NCBI RefSeq assembly: GCF_041224595.1
Contig: NZ_JBGFGN010000118.1
Coordinates: forward strand, 1-13,116
Source of the DNA: Donghicola sp041224595
Lineage (GTDB): Bacteria; Pseudomonadota; Alphaproteobacteria; Rhodobacterales; Rhodobacteraceae
Length of the DNA stretch: 13,116 nucleotides
Reading direction: 5' to 3'
Under the pieces are notes generated by a model. The model did no database searches and was not told the origin of the DNA. It was given only the letters and a program-made list of their open reading frames with translations. This document shows, piece by piece, positions 6,120 to 12,957 of the stretch; positions within the stretch are counted from its first letter, which is position 1, and each line of letters begins with the position of its first letter. A program made the translations under genes and the position numbers.

Positions 6120-7384
6120 GCCAGCTGACCGTCCGCGAATGGGGCTACATCGACCTCGGGCCGGAGGCTGCGCTGAGCCGGGCGCAGGCCGATGGCTTGC
6201 TTGATCTGGCGGACCGGGCGGCCCCGGCCCTGCGGCTCAAGACCTCCACCGAGGAGGGCGAGAAGATCCTGCTCGACGGGCGGCGCAAGCTGCGTGCGCA
6301 GCAAGTGGTGGGCGTGCTGGCGACCAAGGGCGCCACGCTGGAGATCCTGCCCAAGATTGACCGCGACGACGGCGGCGCGCGGGCTGAGCTGATCCATATG
6401 CTGGCGGTCGTGCAGGGACTGGACCTCTCGACGCTCGACCTCGCCGGGATGGACGCGCAGCAGCACAGCCTGCTGGAGCTGCTGATGGCGCTCTTTGCCG
6501 CCGACCTGCTGAAGCAGCTTAGGCGCGGTGCCCCGCATCGCTACACTGGGCAGGAGGATAACTTGCGTGCGCTGCGCGGCTCGCTCGACGTGGTGCGGCA
6601 GTTCTCGACGCTGGCCGGGCGGCAGGACCGCCTCGCCTGCCGCTTCGACGAGCGCACGGCGGATACGCCAGTGAACCGCCTGCTGCGGGCGGCAACGCTG
6701 TTGCTGCTGCGGCTCACCACCCGGCAAGAGACGCGCAAGACCCTGACCGAGGCGCTGATCCATCTCGACGGCGCAGGCCCCCTGCCCAGCGGCCCGGTGC
6801 GCCTGCCGGCCTTCGATCGCAGCAATACGCGCTTCGCACCGCTCTGCCGGAGGGCCAAGCTGTTCCTCGACCATCACTTCCAGGCGACGTCGTCGGGCCG
6901 GGCCGAGGGCATCGCGCTGCTCTTCCGCATGAACGTGCTGTTCGAGGAATGGGTGACGGTGCTGCTGCGCCGCCATCTCTCACCGCAGGGCTGGCATGTG
7001 CAGGCCCAGGCCAGCGGGCAGTCAGCGCTGTTCCGCAACGGCGCGGGCGTCTTTGCCATGCGCCCGGACATCGTGCTGACCCGCGCGGGCGAGACCCATG
7101 TGCTGGATACGAAGTGGAAGCGGCTAGAGGGCCCCGATGACCCCAAGCGCGGCGTCTCGCAGTCCGACGTCTACCAGATGCTGGCCTATCGCGATGCGTG
7201 GCGCGCGGACAGCGTGACGCTGATCTACCCGACCGAAGGCACGGCCCGCACGGACAGGCTGCACACGGCGAACGGCACGCCCTTCAGCCTGCTGGAGGTA
7301 CCGATGACCGACACCCGCCGCGCAGGACAGGCTCTGATGGCGCAGGTGCTGGACGCAATCGGAGGCGTCACGGTAGCGCGTTGA
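6116..7384 (+). CDS. mcrC: McrC nuclease subunit of type IV restriction system
   Basis: The product is 422 residues. McrC binds the McrB ring, stimulates its GTPase and carries the PD-(D/E)xK nuclease that cuts modified DNA. The N-terminal two thirds match McrC (VREWG, TLEILPKID, LRGSLDVVRQF and FDERTADTPVNRLLRAA). The nuclease core is seen as LFEEWV (about 275-280), RPDIVL (D318), then LDTKWK (D331, K333), then SDVYQMLAY (350-358). The GTG start at 6116 overlaps the mcrB stop as GTGA, indicating translational coupling. The 3' end overlaps the 3' end of the convergent WYL regulator gene by 17 bp. All expected catalytic residues are present, so the module looks intact. Confidence 0.93.
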   Translation: MSQLTVREWGYIDLGPEAALSRAQADGLLDLADRAAPALRLKTSTEEGEKILLDGRRKLRAQQVVGVLATKGATLEILPKIDRDDGGARAELIHMLAVVQGLDLSTLDLAGMDAQQHSLLELLMALFAADLLKQLRRGAPHRYTGQEDNLRALRGSLDVVRQFSTLAGRQDRLACRFDERTADTPVNRLLRAATLLLLRLTTRQETRKTLTEALIHLDGAGPLPSGPVRLPAFDRSNTRFAPLCRRAKLFLDHHFQATSSGRAEGIALLFRMNVLFEEWVTVLLRRHLSPQGWHVQAQASGQSALFRNGAGVFAMRPDIVLTRAGETHVLDTKWKRLEGPDDPKRGVSQSDVYQMLAYRDAWRADSVTLIYPTEGTARTDRLHTANGTPFSLLEVPMTDTRRAGQALMAQVLDAIGGVTVAR

Positions 7385-8342
7385 TGTCAGACCGCTGGTG
7401 GCCGTCGACCATGGCGGCCAGTTCCGGCGGAGCCAGCACCTCGACCTTGTCGCCCCACTGGTACAGGTACCACGTCATCTCGGTCCAGCCGGAGGTGGTG
7501 AAGCGCACGATCAGGCTGCCGTCCTCCGCGTTTTCTACGACCTGCTTGGGGTGAAAGACGAATTCGGCGGCCCGCTTGGCAGGCTCCCCCGGCAGGAAGC
7601 GCCAGACCACCTCGGCCAGCTGCTTCGGATCGTGCCAGACGCCGAAGCTTTCGGCGACATAGGCTTCGATGTCGAAATCCTCGTCCAGCGCGAAACTCGT
7701 GTTGCCGCAACTGGCCTCGCGGATCAGGTCGAGGCGGTACTTGCGCAGTTCCGGCCCCCTCTCCGGCTGCCGCGCCACGAGGTAGCCGCGCACGCCCTGC
7801 AGGATGCCATAGGGTTGCACCACGCGCGGGGCCTCGTCGCGCCCGTAACACATCGACAGCACGAAGGGCCCGCGCAGCGCCTTGCTGATCGCCTCGAGCA
7901 CTTCCGGATCCTTGCGGGTGCGCGGGCCGAAGGTGGCGACATGGCCGTAGACCTGAAGGAAGGTCTCGGCCTCGACCTGCGCACGCCGCGCCTTGTCCTG
8001 GTCCATCCGTGCAAGGATGCCGTCCCGCAAATCGCGCAGCGCCGCCGCATGGGCGTTGTCCGCATCCATGCCGCGCAGCGCGAGGTCCAGCGCCTCGAGC
8101 GTGGTGTCGGGCTTCTGCGGCAGGTCAAAGACCGCCGCCGCCGGGATGCGGAAGCGGGCGCGGCGCTCCGCGTCCTCCAGCCGTTCGACCTCGAAGACGT
8201 CCTGCAGGGCCTCGACCATGCGCAGCGCCGTCCGTTTCACGACGTTGAATTCCTCGATGATCTGATCATAGGAGACGCCTTGCCGCCGGGCCGCCGCCAT
8301 GCGTGCAAGTCTCAGGAGTTGGGTCGCTTTCTGAAAAGACAT
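7368..8342 (-). CDS. WYL-domain transcriptional regulator
   Basis: The product is 324 residues. The N-terminal part (about 1-62) is a winged-helix-like DNA-binding domain (SYDQIIEEFNVVKRTALRMV). A helical linker follows. The WYL domain spans about 150-212, with VVQPYGILQGVRGYLVAR, where the eponymous Trp is replaced by Gly (GYL, 186-188). The C-terminal WCX-like domain ends TWYLYQWGDKVEVLAPPELA. WYL proteins are ligand-sensing regulators, and relatives such as BrxR and CapW repress phage-defence operons. It converges on mcrC and is divergent from the small protein plus nuclease-helicase unit, with a candidate operator between. The leader contains no clear Shine-Dalgarno sequence. It most likely represses itself and the divergent unit. 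Confidence 0.88.
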   Translation of the reverse strand: MSFQKATQLLRLARMAAARRQGVSYDQIIEEFNVVKRTALRMVEALQDVFEVERLEDAERRARFRIPAAAVFDLPQKPDTTLEALDLALRGMDADNAHAAALRDLRDGILARMDQDKARRAQVEAETFLQVYGHVATFGPRTRKDPEVLEAISKALRGPFVLSMCYGRDEAPRVVQPYGILQGVRGYLVARQPERGPELRKYRLDLIREASCGNTSFALDEDFDIEAYVAESFGVWHDPKQLAEVVWRFLPGEPAKRAAEFVFHPKQVVENAEDGSLIVRFTTSGWTEMTWYLYQWGDKVEVLAPPELAAMVDGHQRSDINALP

Positions 8343-8361
8343 GGCTGCACCGTGACAGGTT

Positions 8362-8377
8362 TTGACACGCTTGTGAA
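8362..8377. promoter_or_regulatory. Imperfect palindrome, candidate WYL-regulator operator
   Basis: TTGACACGCTTGTGAA pairs with its own reverse complement at 12 of 16 positions (TTnACAnGCnTGTnAA). It lies 20 bases upstream of the WYL start codon. It covers the predicted -35 box of the rightward promoter and touches the predicted -10 box of the leftward one, so a single bound dimer could block both. This is inferred from sequence and position only. Confidence 0.45.
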
Positions 8378-8388
8378 TTAGTTAAAGT
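8362..8388 (+). promoter_or_regulatory. Candidate promoter for the 134-aa protein / nuclease-helicase unit
   Basis: A perfect TTGACA -35 box (8362-8367) and TAAAGT (8383-8388) as -10 are separated by 15 bases, shorter than ideal. It lies 47 bases ahead of the first gene of the rightward unit. Confidence 0.4.
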
Positions 8389-8403
8389 AGCGAGCACTGA
8401 CAA
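8375..8403 (-). promoter_or_regulatory. Candidate promoter for the WYL regulator
   Basis: On the minus strand, TTGTCA (8398-8403) and TAATTC (8375-8380) are 17 bases apart. They would give a leader of about 25 bases before the WYL ATG. The -10 match is modest. Confidence 0.35.
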
Positions 8404-8435
8404 TCGAGTCGCGCTGAAGAAGAAGGACCACGCTC

Positions 8436-8840
8436 ATGCCGACACCCCGCGCCGAACTGAAATCCGCCATCATCGACCGCCTGAACGCTGTCTGCCAGGA
8501 ACATCCGATGGGCCACCAGGGGGCCTACGCTAACCGCTACATCTTCAAGGGCGAAAATGGCACCACCACCGAGATCCTCTTCGAGAAGAGCGACCGCAGC
8601 CCTGCGAACCTCTGGGTGCTGGAAACGCTGCTTGCACCTGCGGCGAATGCCGGAGTGAGCTGGAAATCTTCACCTGCCAGCAAGCTCTACCAGTCGCCCG
8701 GCGCCAACGGGAAGATGAAGTATGGCCGCCATTCCGCGCTGGAGAAGATGGACATCCTCGGCAAGGCCGATCTGGCGTGCGTGAACCTCTCTTCCGTGCA
8801 ACAGCTCGACCGCATCCTCGACGCCCTCGACGCCGCCTGA
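8436..8840 (+). CDS. Unknown 134-aa protein preceding the nuclease-helicase
   Basis: I do not recognise this family. It is a small soluble protein with an N-terminal helix (RAELKSAIIDRLNAV), a probable beta hairpin (YANRYIFKGENGTTTEILFE, about 31-50), a central helix region (ANLWVLETLL), a basic segment (SKLYQ through KMKYGRHSALEKM) and a C-terminal helix (VQQLDRILDAL). No signal peptide, membrane segment or catalytic motif is evident. The ATG has AAGGA (8423-8427) at an 8-base spacing. Its stop is 10 bases before the nuclease-helicase ATG, and that gene's ribosome binding site overlaps the stop, so the two are almost certainly one operon and probably act together. The basic stretch would suit nucleic-acid or protein contact, but that is a guess. 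Confidence 0.8.
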   Translation: MPTPRAELKSAIIDRLNAVCQEHPMGHQGAYANRYIFKGENGTTTEILFEKSDRSPANLWVLETLLAPAANAGVSWKSSPASKLYQSPGANGKMKYGRHSALEKMDILGKADLACVNLSSVQQLDRILDALDAA

Positions 8841-8850
8841 AGGTATTTCC

Positions 8851-11800
8851 ATGAAGCGCCACGGTGACACCATTCTGCTGTCCGCTACGGACCTCATGCG
8901 CTTCATGGGCTGCTCCCATGCCACGCGCCTCGACCTTGATTATCTCGACAGGGTCGAGGGGCTGACGCCGAATGCCGTCTCCGAAGATGCGGTGCTGTTG
9001 CAGCGGCAGGGCGATGCTCACGAAGAGGCGCATCTGGAGACCCTCAAGCAGGATCACGACGTTATCGAGATCGACCGCGGTGACCTCTGGGAGAATGCCG
9101 ATCAGACCCGCGCGGCGCTGGCGCAGGGTCCAGGCGTGGTCTTCCAGGGGGCGCTGGCGCAAGGGCGCTGGGGCGGCTGGTCGGACTTCCTCGAACGGGT
9201 CGACACGCCCTCCGACCTCGGGCCGTTCAGCTACGAGGTCGCCGACACCAAGCTGAAGCGCAAGGCCACGCCGAAGCATGTCCTGCAACTGGTGCTCTAC
9301 TCCGACCTGCTCGCCGAGCTGCAGGGCTTGATGCCCGAACACGCCCATGTCGAACTGGGCGACGGCAGCCGCGCGACCTTGCGCCTAGCCGATTACGCCG
9401 CCTACGCCCGCCGCGCCCGCGCGCGTCTGGAACACTTCCTCGACGCCCCCACACCCACGCGCCCGGTCCCCTGCTCGGACTGCGGCCTGTGTCGCTGGTC
9501 GGAGCATTGCGCGGCACAGTGGGAGGCCGAGGACAGCCTCTTCCGCGTCGCCGGGATCTCGCGCGCGCAGGTGGCCAAGCTGGAGGCGGCGGGCGTCACC
9601 ACCATGACCGCCCTCGGGCAGCGCGAAGACCCCGTGCGCCGCCTCGCCCATGCCACGCTCGACCGCCTGCGCGTGCAAGCCCGGCTGCAGACTGCCCGCA
9701 AGGACGGCCCGCCCAGCTACGAGCTGCGCCCGGCGGAGGACATGCGGGGCTTTGCCCTGCTGCCGCAGCCGTCCGAGGGCGACATCTTTTACGACATCGA
9801 GGGCGATCCGCATGTGGACGGCGGCCTCGAATACCTGCACGGCCTCTGGTCCGGGGGCCGGTTCGAGGCGCTCTGGGCCCACGACCACGCCGCCGAGGCG
9901 CGCGCGCTGGAAACCCTGCTCGACCGCTTTCGGGCGCAGCGCGACGCGCATCCCATGGCGCATATCTACCACTACGCCCCCTACGAGATCACCGCGCTGA
10001 AGCGGCTGACCACCAAGTACGGCATCGGCGAGGACTTCCTCGACCTGCTCCTGCGCGAAGGGCGGTTCGTCGACCTCTACGCCGTGGTGCGCGGTGGGCT
10101 GATCGCCTCGGAGCCGAACTATTCGATCAAGTCGATGGAGACCTTCTACGACCGCACCCGCGACGGCGAGGTGAAGACCGCGGGCGGCTCCATTGTGGCC
10201 TACGAACGCTGGCTCGACAGTGGCGAACAGGCGATCCTCGACGAGATCGAGGATTACAACCGGATCGACTGCGTCTCCACCGAGGAACTGCGCGACTGGC
10301 TGCTCTCTGTTTCACCGATGGAAGACGTCTGCCTGCAGATGCCCCCGCCGGTGCCCGAGATGCCCGACCCCGAGCGCGAGGCGCTGGAGGCGATGATCGT
10401 CGCCACCGATCATGACGACGCGCACAAACGGATGCTGCTGAACCTCGGCCTGTTCCACGGGCGCGAGCAGAAACCGGCGCAATGGGCCGTCTTCGACACC
10501 GCCGCGCGGGAGGGAGAGGACCTGCTCGACGACCTCGATGCGTTGGGGCTGCTGACGGCCATCGGTCCGGTCGAACAGATCAAACGCTCCTTCGGGCGCA
10601 GCTACAGCTACCCCGCGCAGGAGACGAAGCTGCGCGAGGGGTCCTCCGTGACCATTCCGAACTTCGATGGTCCACCCGCCAAGGCCATCATCACAGATTT
10701 CGACCGCAAGGCGCGGCGCGTGACGATCAAGGTCGGGCCGGGCAAGGACGACCTGCTGGAGGACCGCCTGAACCTCGGTCCTGACTGGCCGCTGAACACC
10801 TCCGGCCTCGCTGCCGCCCTGCGCGAGGTCATCGCCGATCAATGCGGCCCGGTCACGCATCGCGCGCTGGACGACTTTCTGCACCGGCGCGCGCCGCGCC
10901 TGTCCGGTGTCGCGCTGCTGGACATCTCGCGTGCCGATCCGGTGGATACCGTGCGTGAGGCGATGCTGGCTCTGGACGAGAGCATCCTGCCGATCCAGGG
11001 ACCGCCCGGCACCGGCAAGACCTATGTCACCGCCCGCGCGATCCTCGCGCTGGTGCGGCAGGGCAAGCGGGTCGCCGTCAGCTCCAACAGCCACGAAGCG
11101 ATCCGAAACGTGCTGATGGGCTGCCTCGACGCGCTGGAGGTCGATGATGAAGTGACGCTGATCCACAAGGCCGGGCGCGAGCACGGCTACCCCGAGGACT
11201 GCCCGGTGGGCGTGGCCTTCAGCAACGAGGACCCGGAGCTGCTCGACGCGGACATCGTCGGAGGCACGACCTTCCTGTTCTCGCGCCCCGAGTTCGAAGG
11301 GCAGTTCGACGTGATGGTCGTGGACGAGGCCGGTCAGGTCAGCCTCGCGAACCTGACCGCCATGGGGAGGGCCGCGCGCAACATCGTGCTCGTGGGCGAC
11401 CCGAACCAGCTGCCGCAGGTGATCCAGGGCAGCCACCCGGAGCCGGCGAACCTCTCCTGCCTCGAATGGATGCTTGGCGAACAGACGACGGTGTCCGAGG
11501 ACCGGGGGATCTTTCTCCCCGTCTCGCGCCGGATGCATCCCGACCTCTGCGCCTATGTCTCAGACCAGTTCTACGCAGGCCGCCTGAGCGCCCATGACAG
11601 CGCCGCCGCCCGCTCGGTCCGGGCCGAAGGACTGCCGGAAACCGGCGCCTGGTGGGTCGACGTCCCGCACGAGGGCAACGCCCAGATCGCCCACGAGGAG
11701 GTCGCCGCCATCCGCGATTGCATCGCCCGCCTGACCGCCGGCACATGGCAGGACGGCACAAAGGAGCGTCCCCTGCGCGGATCAGACATCATCGTCGTGG

Positions 11801-12117
11801 CCCCCTACAACGCACAGGTCAACGCCCTGCGCGATGCCTTGCCCGCGAACGTACGCGTCGGCACGGTGGACAAGTTCCAAGGCCAGGAAGCGCCGGTCTG
11901 CCTCGTCTCGATGACCGCCTCCAGCACCGAGGAAACCCCGCGCGGCATGGAGTTCCTGTTCTCTCGCAACCGCATGAACGTCGCCGTCTCCCGCGCCAAG
12001 GCGCTGGCGCTTGTCTTCGGTGCGCCCCGACTGCCGGACAGTCCTTGCGATAGCTTGGAACAGATGCGTATGGTGAACGCCGTTGCGGCGCATACTGCAC
12101 TTGGCGGCAAGGCATAA
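8851..12117 (+). CDS. TM0106-type RecB/Cas4-like nuclease fused to RNase H-like exonuclease and SF1 helicase
   Basis: The product is 1088 residues with three enzymatic modules. (1) Residues 1-225 are a RecB/Cas4-like PD-(D/E)xK nuclease with GGWSDFLER (D112), YEVADTKLKR (E129, D132, K134) and QLVLYSDL. C21 with C211, C214 and C220 could hold an iron-sulphur cluster as in Cas4 and AddB. (2) Residues about 300-490 are an RNase H-like, DEDD-type exonuclease domain (YprB-like) with FYDIEGDP (D315, E317), VDLYAVVR (D408) and YNRIDCVSTEEL (D473). (3) Residues about 690-1070 are a UPF1/Dna2-like superfamily 1 helicase with GPPGTGKT (717-724), VVDEAGQ (D825, E826), GDPNQLPQV (849-857), GTVDKFQGQE (1004-1013) and NRMNVAVSRAK (1040-1050). 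All motifs look intact. The start has GAAGG at a 7-base spacing. It is probably a DNA-processing defence effector. Confidence 0.92.
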   Translation: MKRHGDTILLSATDLMRFMGCSHATRLDLDYLDRVEGLTPNAVSEDAVLLQRQGDAHEEAHLETLKQDHDVIEIDRGDLWENADQTRAALAQGPGVVFQGALAQGRWGGWSDFLERVDTPSDLGPFSYEVADTKLKRKATPKHVLQLVLYSDLLAELQGLMPEHAHVELGDGSRATLRLADYAAYARRARARLEHFLDAPTPTRPVPCSDCGLCRWSEHCAAQWEAEDSLFRVAGISRAQVAKLEAAGVTTMTALGQREDPVRRLAHATLDRLRVQARLQTARKDGPPSYELRPAEDMRGFALLPQPSEGDIFYDIEGDPHVDGGLEYLHGLWSGGRFEALWAHDHAAEARALETLLDRFRAQRDAHPMAHIYHYAPYEITALKRLTTKYGIGEDFLDLLLREGRFVDLYAVVRGGLIASEPNYSIKSMETFYDRTRDGEVKTAGGSIVAYERWLDSGEQAILDEIEDYNRIDCVSTEELRDWLLSVSPMEDVCLQMPPPVPEMPDPEREALEAMIVATDHDDAHKRMLLNLGLFHGREQKPAQWAVFDTAAREGEDLLDDLDALGLLTAIGPVEQIKRSFGRSYSYPAQETKLREGSSVTIPNFDGPPAKAIITDFDRKARRVTIKVGPGKDDLLEDRLNLGPDWPLNTSGLAAALREVIADQCGPVTHRALDDFLHRRAPRLSGVALLDISRADPVDTVREAMLALDESILPIQGPPGTGKTYVTARAILALVRQGKRVAVSSNSHEAIRNVLMGCLDALEVDDEVTLIHKAGREHGYPEDCPVGVAFSNEDPELLDADIVGGTTFLFSRPEFEGQFDVMVVDEAGQVSLANLTAMGRAARNIVLVGDPNQLPQVIQGSHPEPANLSCLEWMLGEQTTVSEDRGIFLPVSRRMHPDLCAYVSDQFYAGRLSAHDSAAARSVRAEGLPETGAWWVDVPHEGNAQIAHEEVAAIRDCIARLTAGTWQDGTKERPLRGSDIIVVAPYNAQVNALRDALPANVRVGTVDKFQGQEAPVCLVSMTASSTEETPRGMEFLFSRNRMNVAVSRAKALALVFGAPRLPDSPCDSLEQMRMVNAVAAHTALGGKA

Positions 12118-12134
12118 CGGATCGGGCACCACAT

Positions 12135-12155
12135 AGGCGCGCTCGCGCTGTGCCT
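12135..12155 (+). terminator. Weak terminator-like hairpin after the nuclease-helicase gene
   Basis: AGGC-GCGC, a TC loop, then GCGC, a TGT bulge and GCCT can fold into a GC-rich hairpin 18 bases after the stop. It is followed by TAATTATTA, which is not a proper T-run. It may slow or end transcription. Confidence 0.3.
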
Positions 12156-12325
12156 AATTATTAGCGCCAGACTTCTAAGGTACTTGATGTGACTTCAGCC
12201 GCTTCTTTTGATCGAAGGTGATTGCGGGTCGATCTGGACGCCCCCCTAAATAACAGGTATCCTCTGGCAAATACGCTCACACGTTCGGAACACCTCCGGC
12301 GCACACGCGGCACACAAATTCACCT

Positions 12326-12417
12326 CTCCGGCGTGAAAGCCTCGGCGGGACACAGAGCAAAATCAACGGCTTAACGGGTATGGGCGAAAATAGCTCCAAT
12401 CCCTACCGCCGGAGCCA
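12326..12417 (+). repeat. tRNA-3'-end-like sequence with 8-bp inverted repeat; candidate attachment-site scar
   Basis: The right end (12394-12417) reads like a tRNA T-loop, T-stem and acceptor: TCCAATC, then CCTAC, CGCCGGA, G and CCA. The final 16 bases, CCTACCGCCGGAGCCA, match what I recall of alphaproteobacterial tRNA-Asn 3' ends. CTCCGGCG (12326-12333) pairs perfectly with CGCCGGAG (12407-12414). The interior, however, lacks a D-arm, a clear anticodon stem and a complementary T-stem strand, so it is not a working tRNA. Mobile elements that integrate at tRNA 3' ends leave such copies at one border, and this one sits between island genes and cheD. A 92-base structured RNA is the alternative. 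Confidence 0.4.
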
Positions 12418-12429
12418 CTGAAAATCCCC

Positions 12430-12957
12430 CTAAAATAGTTCCATGTCGCTTCTTTTGGGGCTCGTCTTACTGGGCTCTGTAGGGATTTGATCCGTCAGGA
12501 CAACGCGTGCCTTACCGGATACTGGGTGAAAATGAAGCCGCCGCGCAGAAAACCCACCCAAGTCCATTGCCATAATCGGAAACCGCTCGGTTTGCAGGTA
12601 CGTCAGGGCAAAGGTTGCGTTGTTTTTGCCAATGTCCCCAAGCCCCGATTTCATCAGGGCCCCGCCAAAGAGCTTGGCGCGCATGCGACCGCGCTCTGCA
12701 CCCATCCGCATCAACCCATTGATCAAGAGTTCCATCGCGACTGCGCCGTAGCTGGCACTATGGCCACGTTCTGTGCTCAGGAAATAATGGTTCGCGCCGC
12801 CCACCCCTGCTTGCGGATCGAAAATACAAACCGATACGCAGGACCCAAGCACAGTTGAAATCACAAGCCGAGGGTCGGAGGATACATCGGTTTCTCCGGA
12901 GACGATTGTTTTCAGTCGGCATTGCATGCCCTCTGGCCAGTCGATGCATCGCGACAT
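12430..12957 (-). CDS. cheD: CheD chemoreceptor glutamine deamidase
   Basis: The product is 175 residues from the chosen ATG. CheD deamidates glutamines on methyl-accepting chemotaxis receptors in the cytoplasm. The family signature is clear: STVLGSCVSVCIFDP with catalytic C40, and GGANHYFLS with H57, at the 17-residue Cys-His spacing of the family. AMELLINGL, KLFGGALM, IGKNN and DLGGFSARRLHFHPVSGKARV follow. The frame stays open upstream to about 13092 or beyond, but the extra 45 residues are Arg-rich and unlike CheD. ATG12957 also has GAAGG upstream at an 11-base spacing, so it is preferred. The C-terminal tail (PSKTSPKRSDMELF) is typical low-complexity. This is ordinary core-genome content and contrasts with the defence genes to its left. 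Confidence 0.9.
   Translation of the reverse strand: MSRCIDWPEGMQCRLKTIVSGETDVSSDPRLVISTVLGSCVSVCIFDPQAGVGGANHYFLSTERGHSASYGAVAMELLINGLMRMGAERGRMRAKLFGGALMKSGLGDIGKNNATFALTYLQTERFPIMAMDLGGFSARRLHFHPVSGKARVVLTDQIPTEPSKTSPKRSDMELF

Larger units (their letters stand above)
12118..12429. other. Non-coding gap at the island edge
   Basis: About 310 bases lie between the nuclease-helicase stop and the cheD stop, so both flanking genes converge here. It holds a weak terminator-like hairpin at its left end and a tRNA-like 3' end at its right end. A frame of about 50 codons (roughly 12222-12375, ending in TAA) is open but has no recognisable feature and no clear start, so I do not call it a gene. No insertion sequence is seen. 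Confidence 0.6.

Noticed and set aside
7424..7436. CCGGCGGAGCCA-like string as a second copy of the candidate attachment site
   Set aside because: It lies within the WYL coding region and differs from the tRNA-like end (CGCCGGAGCCA) in the base order. No extended match surrounds it.
7398..8381. A 327-codon open frame on the plus strand
   Set aside because: It is the antisense shadow of the WYL regulator, with no recognisable domain.
10312..11538. A 408-codon open frame on the minus strand
   Set aside because: It lies opposite the helicase domain, whose motifs are unmistakable. The translation is His/Arg/Val-rich with no known motif, as expected of an antisense shadow in GC-rich DNA.
12326..12417. 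A complete functional tRNA gene
   Set aside because: Only the acceptor stem and T-loop-like 3' part fit. There is no D-arm, anticodon arm or paired T-stem, and the length is 92 bases without a variable arm pattern.
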